The notes: a model not told the origin generated them from the letters alone. A DNA stretch of 64,000 nucleotides from CAYTZN01 sp964442495 (GCA_964442495.1 CAYTZN010000003.1:62001-126000); one strand, 5' to 3'; shown: positions 25,179 to 34,368, counted from the first letter of the stretch. Numbers and translations are program-made.

Positions 25179-27767
25179 ATGGCTTTTAAATACCTTATTC
25201 TTTCGTCATCTGGTGGTGGCGGGCATTTGAGCATGGCTGAGGGAGAAAAAGCAGCGCTGATAAAAGCTGGTGTTAGCGCAGAAGAGATAGCCATTATTGA
25301 TATCATGGGTGTCGATTCAAAGATTGCATGCAATGAAGGGAAGGCCTGGATTCCTAATTATGGCTCTATTTTTTCTGGAAAATCCAACGTTGATAAATGG
25401 AATTTAGCTCAAAAAAGAGGTGGCATGGCAGGTGTTGAAGAACTTGAGGGGCTGATTGATCTGCAACATGTTGCAGAAGCTATCCAAGCCGGTAGCATTC
25501 GTAAGCATTTAAAACAATTTCTTAAAGATAATCCTAACGTTATTGAAATTATTGATACCCAGGCTTTATCCACGCCGGTTATTTGCCGAACGGTAACAGA
25601 AGAAAATGCTTTGCGAAAGAAAGCCGCGCGTGAAGTTTCTCCTGATATTACAGTCCGAAAGTTGATATGTGAATTTTTAACGGACAAAGCCGTGCATTAT
25701 CTAGGACCTATTGCAGCAGTTAAGAAAGAAGATGCAGAGTGTCTTACGGTTCAAATTGTTGAAGAACCATTAACAGCTGGGAATGAAACTTCAGAAGAGT
25801 TTTATAGGCGTAAAAAAGTGGATCACGTCAAATTTAGCGTTAAACAGCCACCGATACGTACACAGTTTTTAAACCCAGACTATAGTGATAAAAAAGAGGT
25901 TTATTTAGAAACGACACAGGATGCTTCCATTAAAGGGGCATTGAAAGAGCGCGACTATGTGCGTGATATTCTAGGCGCTGACGCTGTGTTAGATGGTAAA
26001 TATTTTAAAATTCAGAAAACCGAGCATGATAGATTTTATACAATCACACTGGGTAGCCAAAGCAGCTCTACCATCTTAGGTTATGTTGATGCGTTTATTG
26101 AGCAAGTCTTGGATTCGGATATAAAACCGCCACAACGTGCTATGTTTTTTGTGACTGCGGGTAAAAACGATGGAACGCTAGATACAACCTATGCGCTGGC
26201 TCGTGGCCATCTAGAAAAGCGTATGCTGGAATTGCATATTGCAGGGATTAAATGGCCAGAAAGCGCTAAAATCGTTCCGCTCTCCTTTCAAGACGAGAAG
26301 AGCATGGCGTCATTGTTTCACAACAGCGATGCATTGATCACTCGTACGGGCGGTATTTCAAGCATTGAGGCGGACAGGACGCAGCATTTTAATCCAACTC
26401 GAAAAGTGTATCTGCATTCAGAGGCATTCCCAAGCATTGCTGGCGTGTTTCCTAAAGAGCATTTTGATGCTTGTTACAAAACGTTGTTGCCAGGCACTGT
26501 GCGCTGGGAAGGTGGTAATGCACAATATTTAATGAAAAGTATCGATGCATGCCTTACCTCACCGGATGCATTGCAATTTAATATTAAAAATGACAAGACG
26601 ATTCCTTCATTTAAAGATTCTTTGGTGGGCATGATATCTAATAGTGTTTTCAATAAAGATAATATGAGCGATATTGAAAAAGCCTTTAAAATGGGCAGTG
26701 ATCCAATGCTTGAGGCTATCGGCGGATTGCCTGTTATAGCCTATGCAAAGGATTATGATACTGTAGCGGCTTGCATTAAAAATGGCGGACAATTAACCAA
26801 ACAAGTTCAAGTGTATTTGTTTTCCAATCATGTTGTAACTAAAAAAGAGATACAGGCTTTGCAGAAGCTGTACAATAAAATTCAACGTGAAATTAAGCAT
26901 CATAAAGCTCCTAAGGATGTGCGAGATGCATTCTTTACGGCAATAGAAAGCAATAATCTTGATGAAGTGAAAGGCATGCTTTACCGATACCCAGCCCTTC
27001 TTTCTGCTAAAAATGCACAAAAACAATCCGTGAACGATGTTGTTAAAAATGCTGATCATCGAGAGATTTTTGACATCATTGAGCAAGCAAAAGGAGCTAC
27101 TCGCCTGCATTTAGCACTGCAAAAAGAGTTGGATATTTCTACTTTGAGCCACTTGGCCTATTTAAATCTGCATGAATTGAACACACAGTATCCTGCAGGT
27201 TCAGGCAAGACGCCATTGACCCATTGTGAAGATAAAGATCTACGTCGAATAATGGTCATGCTTGGAGCAAAACCTACTTATTTAAACAAGACTGTTTCTT
27301 CGACGGAACGTAAGACATTGGACAAGCTCTATACGAATACTGAAAAAGCGGCCAACACGTTGAAAAGCGTCATACGAAATGCCTTTGCAAAAAGCAAAGG
27401 GGATGAGACTGAGTTTTGTACTAAAATAAAGCTTTACTTAGGCGTTAATGGAGTTCATCATCCACAGGAAGTTCTGGAAAAAATAGCAAAATCTGCGTTC
27501 ATGGAAATCAAATCGGCTAAAAATGATGATGCTCGCATGGGGATTATCGAGAGGTTTGTGAATTTTATTAGATACTTGTTTGGATGTGATAATACAAGCA
27601 AGCGCCTTCGCCAACAATCTAGAAAATTCCTGTTCCATTCACCTGTTGAAGGTCGTGGAAGCCCTAACTCCCTTGAAGATGATTATCACTCAGGCGCTAG
27701 CTCTGCACCAGATGAAGGCGAGAGTGATAATGATCAACGGCCAAGTAATACGCCGAGCAATATGTAA
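25179..27767 (+). CDS. Candidate effector: MurG/MGDG-synthase-like glycosyltransferase with ankyrin-like C-terminus
   Basis: This is an 862-residue protein. The N-terminus reads LILSSSGGGGHLSMAEG, the glycine-rich nucleotide-sugar loop of GT28-type enzymes (MurG, MGDG synthase), and ITRTGGISSIEADR at residues 387-400 matches their C-terminal donor-binding motif. Between them is an insertion of low similarity. From about residue 580 an ankyrin-like stretch begins (VRDAFFTAIESNNLDEVKGMLYRYP), and a further degenerate unit reads LALQKELDISTLSHLAYLNLHELN. The last ~50 residues are acidic and serine-rich, like Dot/Icm translocation signals. A PmrA-box-like promoter lies upstream and a strong terminator downstream, making a single-gene unit. 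Sugar, acceptor and secretion are unproven. Confidence 0.65.
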   Translation: MAFKYLILSSSGGGGHLSMAEGEKAALIKAGVSAEEIAIIDIMGVDSKIACNEGKAWIPNYGSIFSGKSNVDKWNLAQKRGGMAGVEELEGLIDLQHVAEAIQAGSIRKHLKQFLKDNPNVIEIIDTQALSTPVICRTVTEENALRKKAAREVSPDITVRKLICEFLTDKAVHYLGPIAAVKKEDAECLTVQIVEEPLTAGNETSEEFYRRKKVDHVKFSVKQPPIRTQFLNPDYSDKKEVYLETTQDASIKGALKERDYVRDILGADAVLDGKYFKIQKTEHDRFYTITLGSQSSSTILGYVDAFIEQVLDSDIKPPQRAMFFVTAGKNDGTLDTTYALARGHLEKRMLELHIAGIKWPESAKIVPLSFQDEKSMASLFHNSDALITRTGGISSIEADRTQHFNPTRKVYLHSEAFPSIAGVFPKEHFDACYKTLLPGTVRWEGGNAQYLMKSIDACLTSPDALQFNIKNDKTIPSFKDSLVGMISNSVFNKDNMSDIEKAFKMGSDPMLEAIGGLPVIAYAKDYDTVAACIKNGGQLTKQVQVYLFSNHVVTKKEIQALQKLYNKIQREIKHHKAPKDVRDAFFTAIESNNLDEVKGMLYRYPALLSAKNAQKQSVNDVVKNADHREIFDIIEQAKGATRLHLALQKELDISTLSHLAYLNLHELNTQYPAGSGKTPLTHCEDKDLRRIMVMLGAKPTYLNKTVSSTERKTLDKLYTNTEKAANTLKSVIRNAFAKSKGDETEFCTKIKLYLGVNGVHHPQEVLEKIAKSAFMEIKSAKNDDARMGIIERFVNFIRYLFGCDNTSKRLRQQSRKFLFHSPVEGRGSPNSLEDDYHSGASSAPDEGESDNDQRPSNTPSNM

Positions 27768-27774
27768 TGTCATT

Positions 27775-27802
27775 AAAAAAGAGCCTGTTTAGGCTCTTTT
27801 TA
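27775..27802 (+). terminator. Rho-independent terminator after the 25179 gene
   Basis: The stem AAAAAGAGCC/GGCTCTTTTT with loop TGTTTA begins eight bases after the stop codon. The complementary A and T runs make it potentially active on both strands. Confidence 0.88.
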
Positions 27803-28063
27803 ATAATTCTCCAGGTACGTCATCTTGGGTGCGTTTTTTTGCGCAAAAGATCTCCTGGCAGTGGCACCATCTCTAGTATATTGATTATTATATATAGAGG
27901 CCAAATACATGACGTTCATGAAGTGTTACCTTTTTTTTAAATGGCCGAAGCTGTTATGCTGATTATCAACTACTTATTATTCGGGTAATTGTTTTGACTC
28001 TGTGGTCCGATGAATGTAACGTATTTATATCTAGAAAAGCACAGATCTTTTATGCGAGGGATA

Positions 28064-28585
28064 ATGAATGTGTTTATGGATGTTAAATTAGCCTTATCGC
28101 GCCCCGTGGTTCCTCGATTGATTTGTTTTTCATTGATTTTTATATTGATTGGGCAAATATATGCAAGTGCTCAATCATTTTTTGCAATTGATAACGCCAT
28201 GCGCTCGCAGCACGATCTTTTAAAAGACAGGGATGTTGATTCACCTAAAAACACAACGTTAGACGCCTTAAACACCGCTTTTTTCGGGGAATACGTGCCC
28301 AAAAATATATCCGATGCAGACGTGAAAAGGTCAATGCTGCGTTTTACCGTTGTTGGCATCATGTATGCTAACCACCAAGAAAATTCACATGTTATCATTC
28401 GCACCAAAGGCGGCCATGAGAAATCATTTAATGTAGGTGATTCTCTGCCCGGAGATGTTATCATTAAGCGAATCACCCCTGATGGCGTTCTTATTCGGCA
28501 TAATGGCGCGCTAGAGAGTTTAAGTTTACCTAAAAACACATTAACCTTTGAGGCGCCGGCTAAGCCACTAAGGAGCTCTAATTGA
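28064..28585 (+). CDS. lspC: Type II secretion system protein C-like (GspC/LspC)
   Basis: This is a bitopic inner-membrane linker of the type II secretion apparatus that contacts the outer-membrane secretin. There is a short cytoplasmic N-terminus, one membrane helix (LICFSLIFILIGQIYASAQ) and a periplasmic homology region (RFTVVGIMYANHQENSHVIIR...FNVGDSLPGDVIIKRITPDGVLI) typical of GspC. No PDZ or coiled-coil tail is present; the protein ends soon after the homology region, as in short LspC proteins. ATG 28064 is preferred (GAGG five bases upstream), giving 173 residues instead of 191. No other gsp gene is adjacent. Naming rests on domain similarity. Confidence 0.8.
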   Translation: MNVFMDVKLALSRPVVPRLICFSLIFILIGQIYASAQSFFAIDNAMRSQHDLLKDRDVDSPKNTTLDALNTAFFGEYVPKNISDADVKRSMLRFTVVGIMYANHQENSHVIIRTKGGHEKSFNVGDSLPGDVIIKRITPDGVLIRHNGALESLSLPKNTLTFEAPAKPLRSSN

Positions 28586-28597
28586 GGACGGGTTTTC

Positions 28598-28912
28598 ATG
28601 CGAGTTAGAGTAAACATACTATTTTTAATTATTGCACTTAGTTTACTCAGTGGCTGTGTTATGCGTGGTCACAATTTACGTGAAGGTATTCGTAGTTTCC
28701 AAATCCAAAATTACCGTCAAGCGTTTATACGCCTTATGCCTGAAGCTGAAAAAGGGCAGCCTGATGCAGAGTACGCTATAGGATACATGTACTATTATGG
28801 GCAAGGTGTGGTGGAAGATAGAAAAAAAGCTTGGTATTGGATAAATTGCGCGGCTCGAGCGGCACAACCCGATGCAGTGGTCGCATTAAGTATTTTAAAA
28901 CAACGCAGGTAA
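28598..28912 (+). CDS. Sel1-repeat lipoprotein
   Basis: The 104-residue protein carries a lipoprotein signal (LLSGC lipobox, Cys about residue 20), so it is probably membrane-anchored in the periplasm. It then has a Sel1-like repeat: MPEAEKGQPDAEYAIGYMYYYGQGVVEDRKKAWYWINCAA with the A-x-x-x-G-x-x-Y-x-x-G-x-G spacing, and the start of a second unit. Sel1 proteins mediate protein-protein contacts. The gene begins 12 bases after lspC, which suggests a joint operon and perhaps a role near the secretion apparatus. Confidence 0.85.
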   Translation: MRVRVNILFLIIALSLLSGCVMRGHNLREGIRSFQIQNYRQAFIRLMPEAEKGQPDAEYAIGYMYYYGQGVVEDRKKAWYWINCAARAAQPDAVVALSILKQRR

Positions 28913-28923
28913 TCTCATGATCG

Positions 28924-29877
28924 TTAACATGCCCTAAACACCAGGGATGTCATGTAACACCAATAAATCAATAACAGTAAGCCCCCATGCCAGCGCTCAA
29001 TTTTGCTTTTATAATGATAATTTATCCATAACAGCACGAGAGTAATAAAAAACATGGTGGGGATGTCACGCCACAGCAGCATGTGGCTGATGGCTGAGGG
29101 GTTTATAATCCCTGGAAACGCCATCACTATCAGTAAGTTAAACATGTTTGAGCCCAGGATATTGCCCACTGCAATATCATCTTGTCTTTTAAAGGCCGCA
29201 ACCATTGACGTTACAATATTTGGCAAGCTCGTCCCTATCGCTATGATGGTTAAACCTAACACCAATTCACTAATGCCTAGCCAATGCGCAAAATGGGCCG
29301 CATTTTTAACAAGAAAATGAGCACTCAAAGGAATAAAGGCAAAGCCAATGATAAGGCTTGTGAGGTGAGCATTAAGAGGGCGTTTAATGTTTAAGGCTTG
29401 GCTATATTCTTTTGTCAACGCATCGTTTTTAGAGTGGTGAGCGAGAAAAATAAAATAGAGAATCAATGCAATGCAGGCCACTAAAAAAAGACATCCATCG
29501 ATAACGCTGAGATACCCGTCAATCATGAGGGAATAGGTAAAGAGCATGATGAGAAATAAAAGTGGGTATTCGCGTTTTAAGATAGAGGATTTAACCGTTA
29601 ATGGACGGTATAAGAGGGTTAGCCCTAGCACCAAACCAATGTTTGCAATGTTTGCACCAATGGCATTACCCAAAGCAAGTTCATTGCGCCCTTCAAATGC
29701 CGCCGCAATAGCAAACATGATTTGAGGTACAGAGGAGCCAATGGCGACCAGTGTGAGTCCTGTGATGAGGGCCGGGATACGATAATGGTTTGCAATGCCT
29801 GCAGCACCTGTTACTAAATGGTTAGCGGCCCACAGTAGTCCTATGAAATTTAGCATCATCGTGATTAACAACATCAT
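28924..29877 (-). CDS. Calcium/sodium:proton antiporter, CaCA family (YrbG-like)
   Basis: This cation exchanger has two inverted alpha repeats, visible as GLTLVAIGSSVPQIMFAIAAA...LGNAIGANIANIGLVLGL and GLTIIAIGTSLPNIVTSMVAA...VGNILGSNMFNLLIVMA. The conserved acidic residue of the GSS/TS-x-P-E motif is Gln in the first repeat and Asn in the second (E. coli YrbG has Glu). That may change ion selectivity. ATG 29877 gives 317 residues; the longer frame to 29973 lacks signal or motif support. Confidence 0.82.
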   Translation of the reverse strand: MMLLITMMLNFIGLLWAANHLVTGAAGIANHYRIPALITGLTLVAIGSSVPQIMFAIAAAFEGRNELALGNAIGANIANIGLVLGLTLLYRPLTVKSSILKREYPLLFLIMLFTYSLMIDGYLSVIDGCLFLVACIALILYFIFLAHHSKNDALTKEYSQALNIKRPLNAHLTSLIIGFAFIPLSAHFLVKNAAHFAHWLGISELVLGLTIIAIGTSLPNIVTSMVAAFKRQDDIAVGNILGSNMFNLLIVMAFPGIINPSAISHMLLWRDIPTMFFITLVLLWINYHYKSKIERWHGGLLLLIYWCYMTSLVFRAC

Positions 29878-29976
29878 ACTTTTTTCTCGTAACCCGTTCT
29901 GCGAGCTATATAATCCTTGATTCAGTAGTTGAAGTCTACAGGAGAAAAGGTAGCTCTGAGATAAGGGGTACAATGA

Positions 29977-30004
29977 TTGATTAAATATTTTTTACATTTA
30001 TAAT
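29977..30004 (+). promoter_or_regulatory. Sigma-70-type promoter for the 30034 gene
   Basis: TTGATT at 29977-29982 and a perfect TATAAT at 29999-30004 are separated by 16 bases. The start codon with AAGGAAATAGG upstream follows at 30034. It overlaps the divergent exchanger control region. Confidence 0.65.
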
Positions 30005-30033
30005 TAGTGATTTTTTTCTTTTAAGGAAATAGG

Positions 30034-31512
30034 ATGCCATTGAACCTCGAGAAACCTTGGCGGCATGAAAAACGCTTTAATTTACAATTTTTTGCAATCG
30101 GTAAAGATATTTTTATGGAGCGGACCAGAAAGGCCCTACTAACGTATTTATGTGAGCAATTTTTGCTAGCGACTTATCCGGGAATGGCCGAAGATACTCG
30201 TAAAATTTGTACTACAAAACTCGTAAATACGGTAGCTAGGGTTTATGGGATTGTGCCTGACCATATAGGCTTTATTGATGTTGAACTTTTAGATTTAATA
30301 ACAAATGGGCAATACCATACTCAACTACAACACTTTTTAATAGGTTTTTTTACGCCCCAAGCGATGATTGAATTTTCATTTAAGCAACATAATCAAGAGG
30401 AGATGACTGTTGAGCAGAAAATTGCTTTTATAGACAAATTCAGGAGGAACTATTTGTGCAAAGAACAATCAATCCGCACCATGATTAGATTAAATGAAAC
30501 TGACGAGGTGAAGGTTGTTTTTGACAATGGCCATTATTGGATTGAAAAAAATGATAAACCAGCGTCTTTTGATAAACAATATTTTAAAGATTGGGTCGTG
30601 CCTGAAACAGAAACGGTTAATTTCGGCATTTACCTTTACATACTGATGCAAAACTCAGCTAATATGGAGGATCTAGAAAGCCAGCTCCCTGAGCATTCAA
30701 AACAAACAGTCTTGTCTTGGATTGGTGCATTAGGAGGTGAATTAGAGCCTTTCTTTTCTGCAACGCTTGTATCAGCTGTAAAAACAGATTTTATTAATAA
30801 TCTAAGTTTTGGTGGTGGAGTACTAAATTGGTTAGCCTCTCATAATAAAATCAAAAAAATTGAAATGCTTTTTAAAGATAAGTTATTGACTGATAAACAT
30901 TTTAGCCAGACCATCATTTATGGAAGGTTTCCAGGAGCAAACCCACTTTGGCATTTAATGTATCATTTATATCTGGTGTTTAAAGCAAAAGACCTTGAGT
31001 TGCAGCAGAAGCAATTTATATTCTTTTTAAACGTATTATTAGAAAATGCTATATTAAAATCAGAGCAATTTACAGCGCCATGTATTGTGAATGCTGAAGA
31101 ACAAGGTTTAACCCATCCATTGATTCATCGCGATCCATATAAAACAATACCCTGTTTGAATTCTACTTTTTTAACGACAGCAAATAATATCCTAGTTACA
31201 ATGTTAGTTTCTATTCCAGACGAATATCTTCCATCACAATTTCGCAAAGATTTATATGCCAGCCTTTTACATTTCACTCTACTGCTTAAGGAAAAAATAG
31301 GTTACAAACCTATCGCAGTAGAGGGTACAAGTAAACATACTACCGGAATAAGTGATCATCCTGATTTCATCAAAATGACAGCGAATGGATATAAGTTATA
31401 TTTCAATTGTGATAAACGTTGGGTTGCTAATTTTTTTGTTAAACCTGAAGCAAATGAGGCTGAGCCTACTCATAAAAAAGCATTATTAGAGCAACCTTCT
31501 ACTTCTATGTAA
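30034..31512 (+). CDS. Unknown 492-residue protein, possible effector
   Basis: No family is recognised. The protein is predicted soluble and mainly helical, without signal peptide or membrane helix. Segments include LQHFLIGFFTPQAMIEF, VIHWIEKND-like hydrophilic turns and a C-terminal region rich in K, E and T (EANEAEPTHKKALLEQPSTSM). It has its own promoter and ribosome binding site and stands between a divergent exchanger and a convergent mutY, the same single-gene setting as the other effector candidates here. Its lower G+C than mutY and asmA also fits accessory DNA. Effector status is a guess from context. Confidence 0.45.
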   Translation: MPLNLEKPWRHEKRFNLQFFAIGKDIFMERTRKALLTYLCEQFLLATYPGMAEDTRKICTTKLVNTVARVYGIVPDHIGFIDVELLDLITNGQYHTQLQHFLIGFFTPQAMIEFSFKQHNQEEMTVEQKIAFIDKFRRNYLCKEQSIRTMIRLNETDEVKVVFDNGHYWIEKNDKPASFDKQYFKDWVVPETETVNFGIYLYILMQNSANMEDLESQLPEHSKQTVLSWIGALGGELEPFFSATLVSAVKTDFINNLSFGGGVLNWLASHNKIKKIEMLFKDKLLTDKHFSQTIIYGRFPGANPLWHLMYHLYLVFKAKDLELQQKQFIFFLNVLLENAILKSEQFTAPCIVNAEEQGLTHPLIHRDPYKTIPCLNSTFLTTANNILVTMLVSIPDEYLPSQFRKDLYASLLHFTLLLKEKIGYKPIAVEGTSKHTTGISDHPDFIKMTANGYKLYFNCDKRWVANFFVKPEANEAEPTHKKALLEQPSTSM

Positions 31513-31552
31513 CTTTCATTATTTGATGTAGCGCTATTGTTCTTTATCTAAC

Positions 31553-31575
31553 CCCTACGTGCGCCGCGTGGGGAT
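31553..31575. terminator. Hairpin between convergent genes
   Basis: The arms CCCC-ACG and CGT-GGGG form an imperfect stem with a bulged T, in the gap between the 30034 gene and mutY. The wording (CCCTACGTG...CGTGGGG) resembles the outer arms of the REP-like units. No long T run follows, so terminator function is uncertain. Confidence 0.35.
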
Positions 31576-31578
31576 ATT

Positions 31579-32622
31579 TCAACGCTCTTGCTGGGTGGTT
31601 AAAAAACACTGAAGAATTTTACTGACCGGTTTAGATAGACCTAAAGTTGGGAGTTGTTGGGCGCTAAACCATTCTCCAGGTAAAGGCGAACGTGATGAAA
31701 CACCAAGGCATACGGCTCGGATATATAAATGAAAATGGCTGAACGAGTGTTTCATGGTCATTAACTCTTTCATGCTATCTGTTGGTAATTGATAAGTATC
31801 GCTTAGATATCCCTGAGGGCAAAGGTGCATGGCAATGTGTGGCAAACACCAAAGTCCGCCCCATAGCCCAGGTGATGGACGTTTTTCAAGATAGATTAAA
31901 TTTTCCTGATGAAGTAACAAAAACTGTTGGTGCTGTGTAGGCAATGTTTTTTTAGGGTTTTTTTGAGGGTAGTTACTCACATCATTTTCTTTGTGAGCAC
32001 GGCATGTATCTCTCAGTGGACAAGCAGTACAATTTGGATTTTTAGTTGTGCAGCAAGTGGCACCTAGATCCATGATAGCTTGTGTGTAATCAGCGCATCG
32101 TTTTTTTGGCATGCATTCATTAGCATGTTGCCAAAGTTGTCGTTGGGTCTCAGCATCTTTCGATAGCCCACTGATTAAAAAATAACGGCTCAATACCCGC
32201 TTGACATTGCCATCTAAAATAGCAGTGGCTCTATTAAATGCGAGGGAAGCAATCGCTGCTGCAGTGGACGGGCCAATGCCGGGAAGTTTAATTAAAGACT
32301 CTAAATCAGATGGAAACTGTCCTTGAAAATCATGTTGAAGGATAATGGCTGTTTTATGCATGTTGCGCGCTCGGCTGTAATAACCAAGCCCGGACCAATG
32401 CGCTAAAACCTCATCTAACGTGGCATTTGCTAATGCATTGATAGTGGGAAATTGAGCCATAAAGCGTATAAAATAAGGAATAACGGTTTTAACTTGCGTT
32501 TGTTGTAGCATGATTTCCGATACCCAAACACGGTAAGCGCTGCGCGGGTGTTGCCATGGCAAATCTTTGCGTCCATGCATGTCATACCACTTGAGAACGA
32601 CGTGGCTAAACCCTTTACTCAT
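31579..32622 (-). CDS. mutY: A/G-specific adenine DNA glycosylase
   Basis: This base-excision repair enzyme removes adenine paired with 8-oxoguanine. Motifs are DLPWQHPRSAYRVWVSEIMLQQTQV, the helix-hairpin-helix LPGIGPSTAAAIASLAF, the catalytic Asp region ILDGNVKRVLSR, and the [4Fe-4S] cysteines CCTTKNPNCTACPLRDTC. A C-terminal NUDIX-like domain (LYLEKRPSPGLWGGLWCLP) recognises 8-oxoG. It has 347 residues, a normal length. The start overlaps the AsmA gene stop by 4 bases, so the two are co-transcribed as in many gammaproteobacteria. Confidence 0.96.
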   Translation of the reverse strand: MSKGFSHVVLKWYDMHGRKDLPWQHPRSAYRVWVSEIMLQQTQVKTVIPYFIRFMAQFPTINALANATLDEVLAHWSGLGYYSRARNMHKTAIILQHDFQGQFPSDLESLIKLPGIGPSTAAAIASLAFNRATAILDGNVKRVLSRYFLISGLSKDAETQRQLWQHANECMPKKRCADYTQAIMDLGATCCTTKNPNCTACPLRDTCRAHKENDVSNYPQKNPKKTLPTQHQQFLLLHQENLIYLEKRPSPGLWGGLWCLPHIAMHLCPQGYLSDTYQLPTDSMKELMTMKHSFSHFHLYIRAVCLGVSSRSPLPGEWFSAQQLPTLGLSKPVSKILQCFLTTQQER

Positions 32623-34166
32623 TCTGTATCTTCTGGCAGTAGATGCGCGGGTACTGTAAGCAATGTTTTTATGCCTTGTTTCATTTGTGTAACAGGTTGC
32701 TCAAGGGTATTTTGCAGTAAATATTTAGACACAATAGGGTTAATCACCTCGGTGTCGGGTACGAGTTGCGGGTGTTGGAATGTGCCCTGAAGTTTTAGAG
32801 GGAAGCTACCTCCAAGTAGCTTTTGAATGCTATTGAGAGCTTTATCGTTTGTTATCAATGTTGCTAAAAAACGTCCCTGAAGGCCGCCGTTATTGAGTTC
32901 TGTTTGCCCGTTGCCTTTAAGTTGCAATTTGTCTGTGTCTAATAACAGGGCATCATTGATAAACTGGCCATGGGTCACGTGGCATTGCAGGCTAAAAAGC
33001 TTAAATGGCGTGTTTTCTTTTTCTGACGTGCTTGGAGTGAAGAATACAGGTTGCAACAGTTGGATTACATTAAGATTCGTTTGGGCAAGTAGCGCATGGA
33101 TTTTTTGTGTGGCTTCATCAATGCGTTGGTTGATATCAACAAAATATAAAACCCCATCTTTAAGACTAATGTTGCCCGTACCTTCGGTGCTGGTTATCCC
33201 ATTTAGGCTTTGCAAGAGGGTTGTAGTATGCACTGAGGCATCTAATTTACCGGTTATCAGGTCTTTTCCTAGCAAATCTTTAAGCAGTTGATACGCATCT
33301 AGGTTGGTTGCTGTTTGATTGATTTCTAATTTTTTAGAGAGAACGTTATAACTTAAATCGCCAATGGATTCACCCTGGTAGAGTGATAAATGCAATGGGT
33401 TAAAAAATACGTCGTTGTTTTGGGTGGTTACATTGGTGGTGATTTTTGCAATGTTTAATGCATTTAGTTGTGTGTTTTGTAGCAATAATTGTCCATCAAG
33501 AGACACAGTTTTATTATTTGATGATGTCGCAATTTTTGCTTGGCCGTTATATTTGAGAGAAGTCTTAATTTTATAATCAGCGATAGAGGCATTTAATTTG
33601 GCTTTTATCTGTAAGGGAAAAAACTCATTTTTGAGATTTAATTGATGAGCACCCATTTGGAGACCATTCAGTGTTATTACGTTCACTCCTTGGTGGAAGG
33701 TAATTTTCCCATTGGTTAGTAGCAAGTCATCAATGGCAAGCTTTAATGCGTTGGAACGGGGGTGTTTGTTGGGTGTGGCGTTGAGCGTTTTTTGAGGTGC
33801 TGGTGTATTGGAATAGAGGTTCATTGTTACGCCATCAATGCTCAATTCATTAAAAACCAGCTCACCTTGCAGGAGAGTTTTAATGCTTAAAATTAACTGT
33901 AGATTATCAATAAACCCTGAATTGCTAGTGATGCTCTCCTTATTGCCAACATAAATATGGGATATTTTTATGCCTGGCTGAGGAAACAATTGCCAGCTCA
34001 CATCGCCCTCGATATGAATTTGTTGAGAGCTTAAATCACTTAATTGCTTGTTTACCAAATAGCTCACGGTGGTGGGCTTTAGGGTTTTGGCTAAAATCCA
34101 AATGGTTATAAAAGTGAATGAAATCAGTAGTATTAGGGCTAAGAATAGTTTTTTGATGAGCTTCAT
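32619..34166 (-). CDS. AsmA family protein
   Basis: This is a large envelope protein with one N-terminal membrane helix (residues 6-26) and a long, beta-rich periplasmic part. The start MKLIKKLFLALILLISF and the following LSSQQIHIEGDVSWQLFPQPGIKISHIYVGN are AsmA signatures. Residues near the C-terminus, LQLKGNGQTELNNGGLQGRFLATL, are the usual AsmA C-terminal domain. The ATG at 34166 (515 residues) is preferred to a TTG at 34187. AsmA-like proteins are thought to be bridge-like lipid carriers affecting the outer membrane. Coupled to mutY. Confidence 0.9.
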   Translation of the reverse strand: MKLIKKLFLALILLISFTFITIWILAKTLKPTTVSYLVNKQLSDLSSQQIHIEGDVSWQLFPQPGIKISHIYVGNKESITSNSGFIDNLQLILSIKTLLQGELVFNELSIDGVTMNLYSNTPAPQKTLNATPNKHPRSNALKLAIDDLLLTNGKITFHQGVNVITLNGLQMGAHQLNLKNEFFPLQIKAKLNASIADYKIKTSLKYNGQAKIATSSNNKTVSLDGQLLLQNTQLNALNIAKITTNVTTQNNDVFFNPLHLSLYQGESIGDLSYNVLSKKLEINQTATNLDAYQLLKDLLGKDLITGKLDASVHTTTLLQSLNGITSTEGTGNISLKDGVLYFVDINQRIDEATQKIHALLAQTNLNVIQLLQPVFFTPSTSEKENTPFKLFSLQCHVTHGQFINDALLLDTDKLQLKGNGQTELNNGGLQGRFLATLITNDKALNSIQKLLGGSFPLKLQGTFQHPQLVPDTEVINPIVSKYLLQNTLEQPVTQMKQGIKTLLTVPAHLLPEDTE

Positions 34167-34359
34167 AAGTGATCTAAAAAAACACAAAAGGACAGGGTTG
34201 ATGCTTTACAGTGCATAAATAAACTCTAAAAGTCAAGGTTAAACATCCCAGTTTAGGCATCTGTTGTCGTCTTTTTAAGCGCATAGAGTTAAATTATTTG
34301 GCAAATTATATTGACGCCCTCCTATTAAACCAGTTAAACTGATCATAATTTGTACTCTG

Positions 34360-34368
34360 TGCTATATT
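34360..34368 (+). promoter_or_regulatory. Extended -10 promoter of the 34435 gene
   Basis: TGC-TATATT at 34360-34368 is an extended -10 element about 67 bases before the start codon. No good -35 lies at 17 bases. TTAAA pairs occur upstream at 34325 and 34334, but their 9-base spacing does not fit the PmrA box. The gene's ribosome binding site is GGGGA. Confidence 0.4.

Noticed and set aside
29981..29996. TTAAA...TTACA 11 bases apart upstream of the 30034 gene
   Set aside because: The second half-site is poor and sits only 2 bases from the -10, unlike the well-placed site at 25113; an ordinary sigma-70 promoter explains the region.
34325..34338. TTAAA pair upstream of the 34435 gene as a PmrA box
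   Set aside because: Spacing is 9 bases and not 11, and the last base of each half-site differs from TTAAT.
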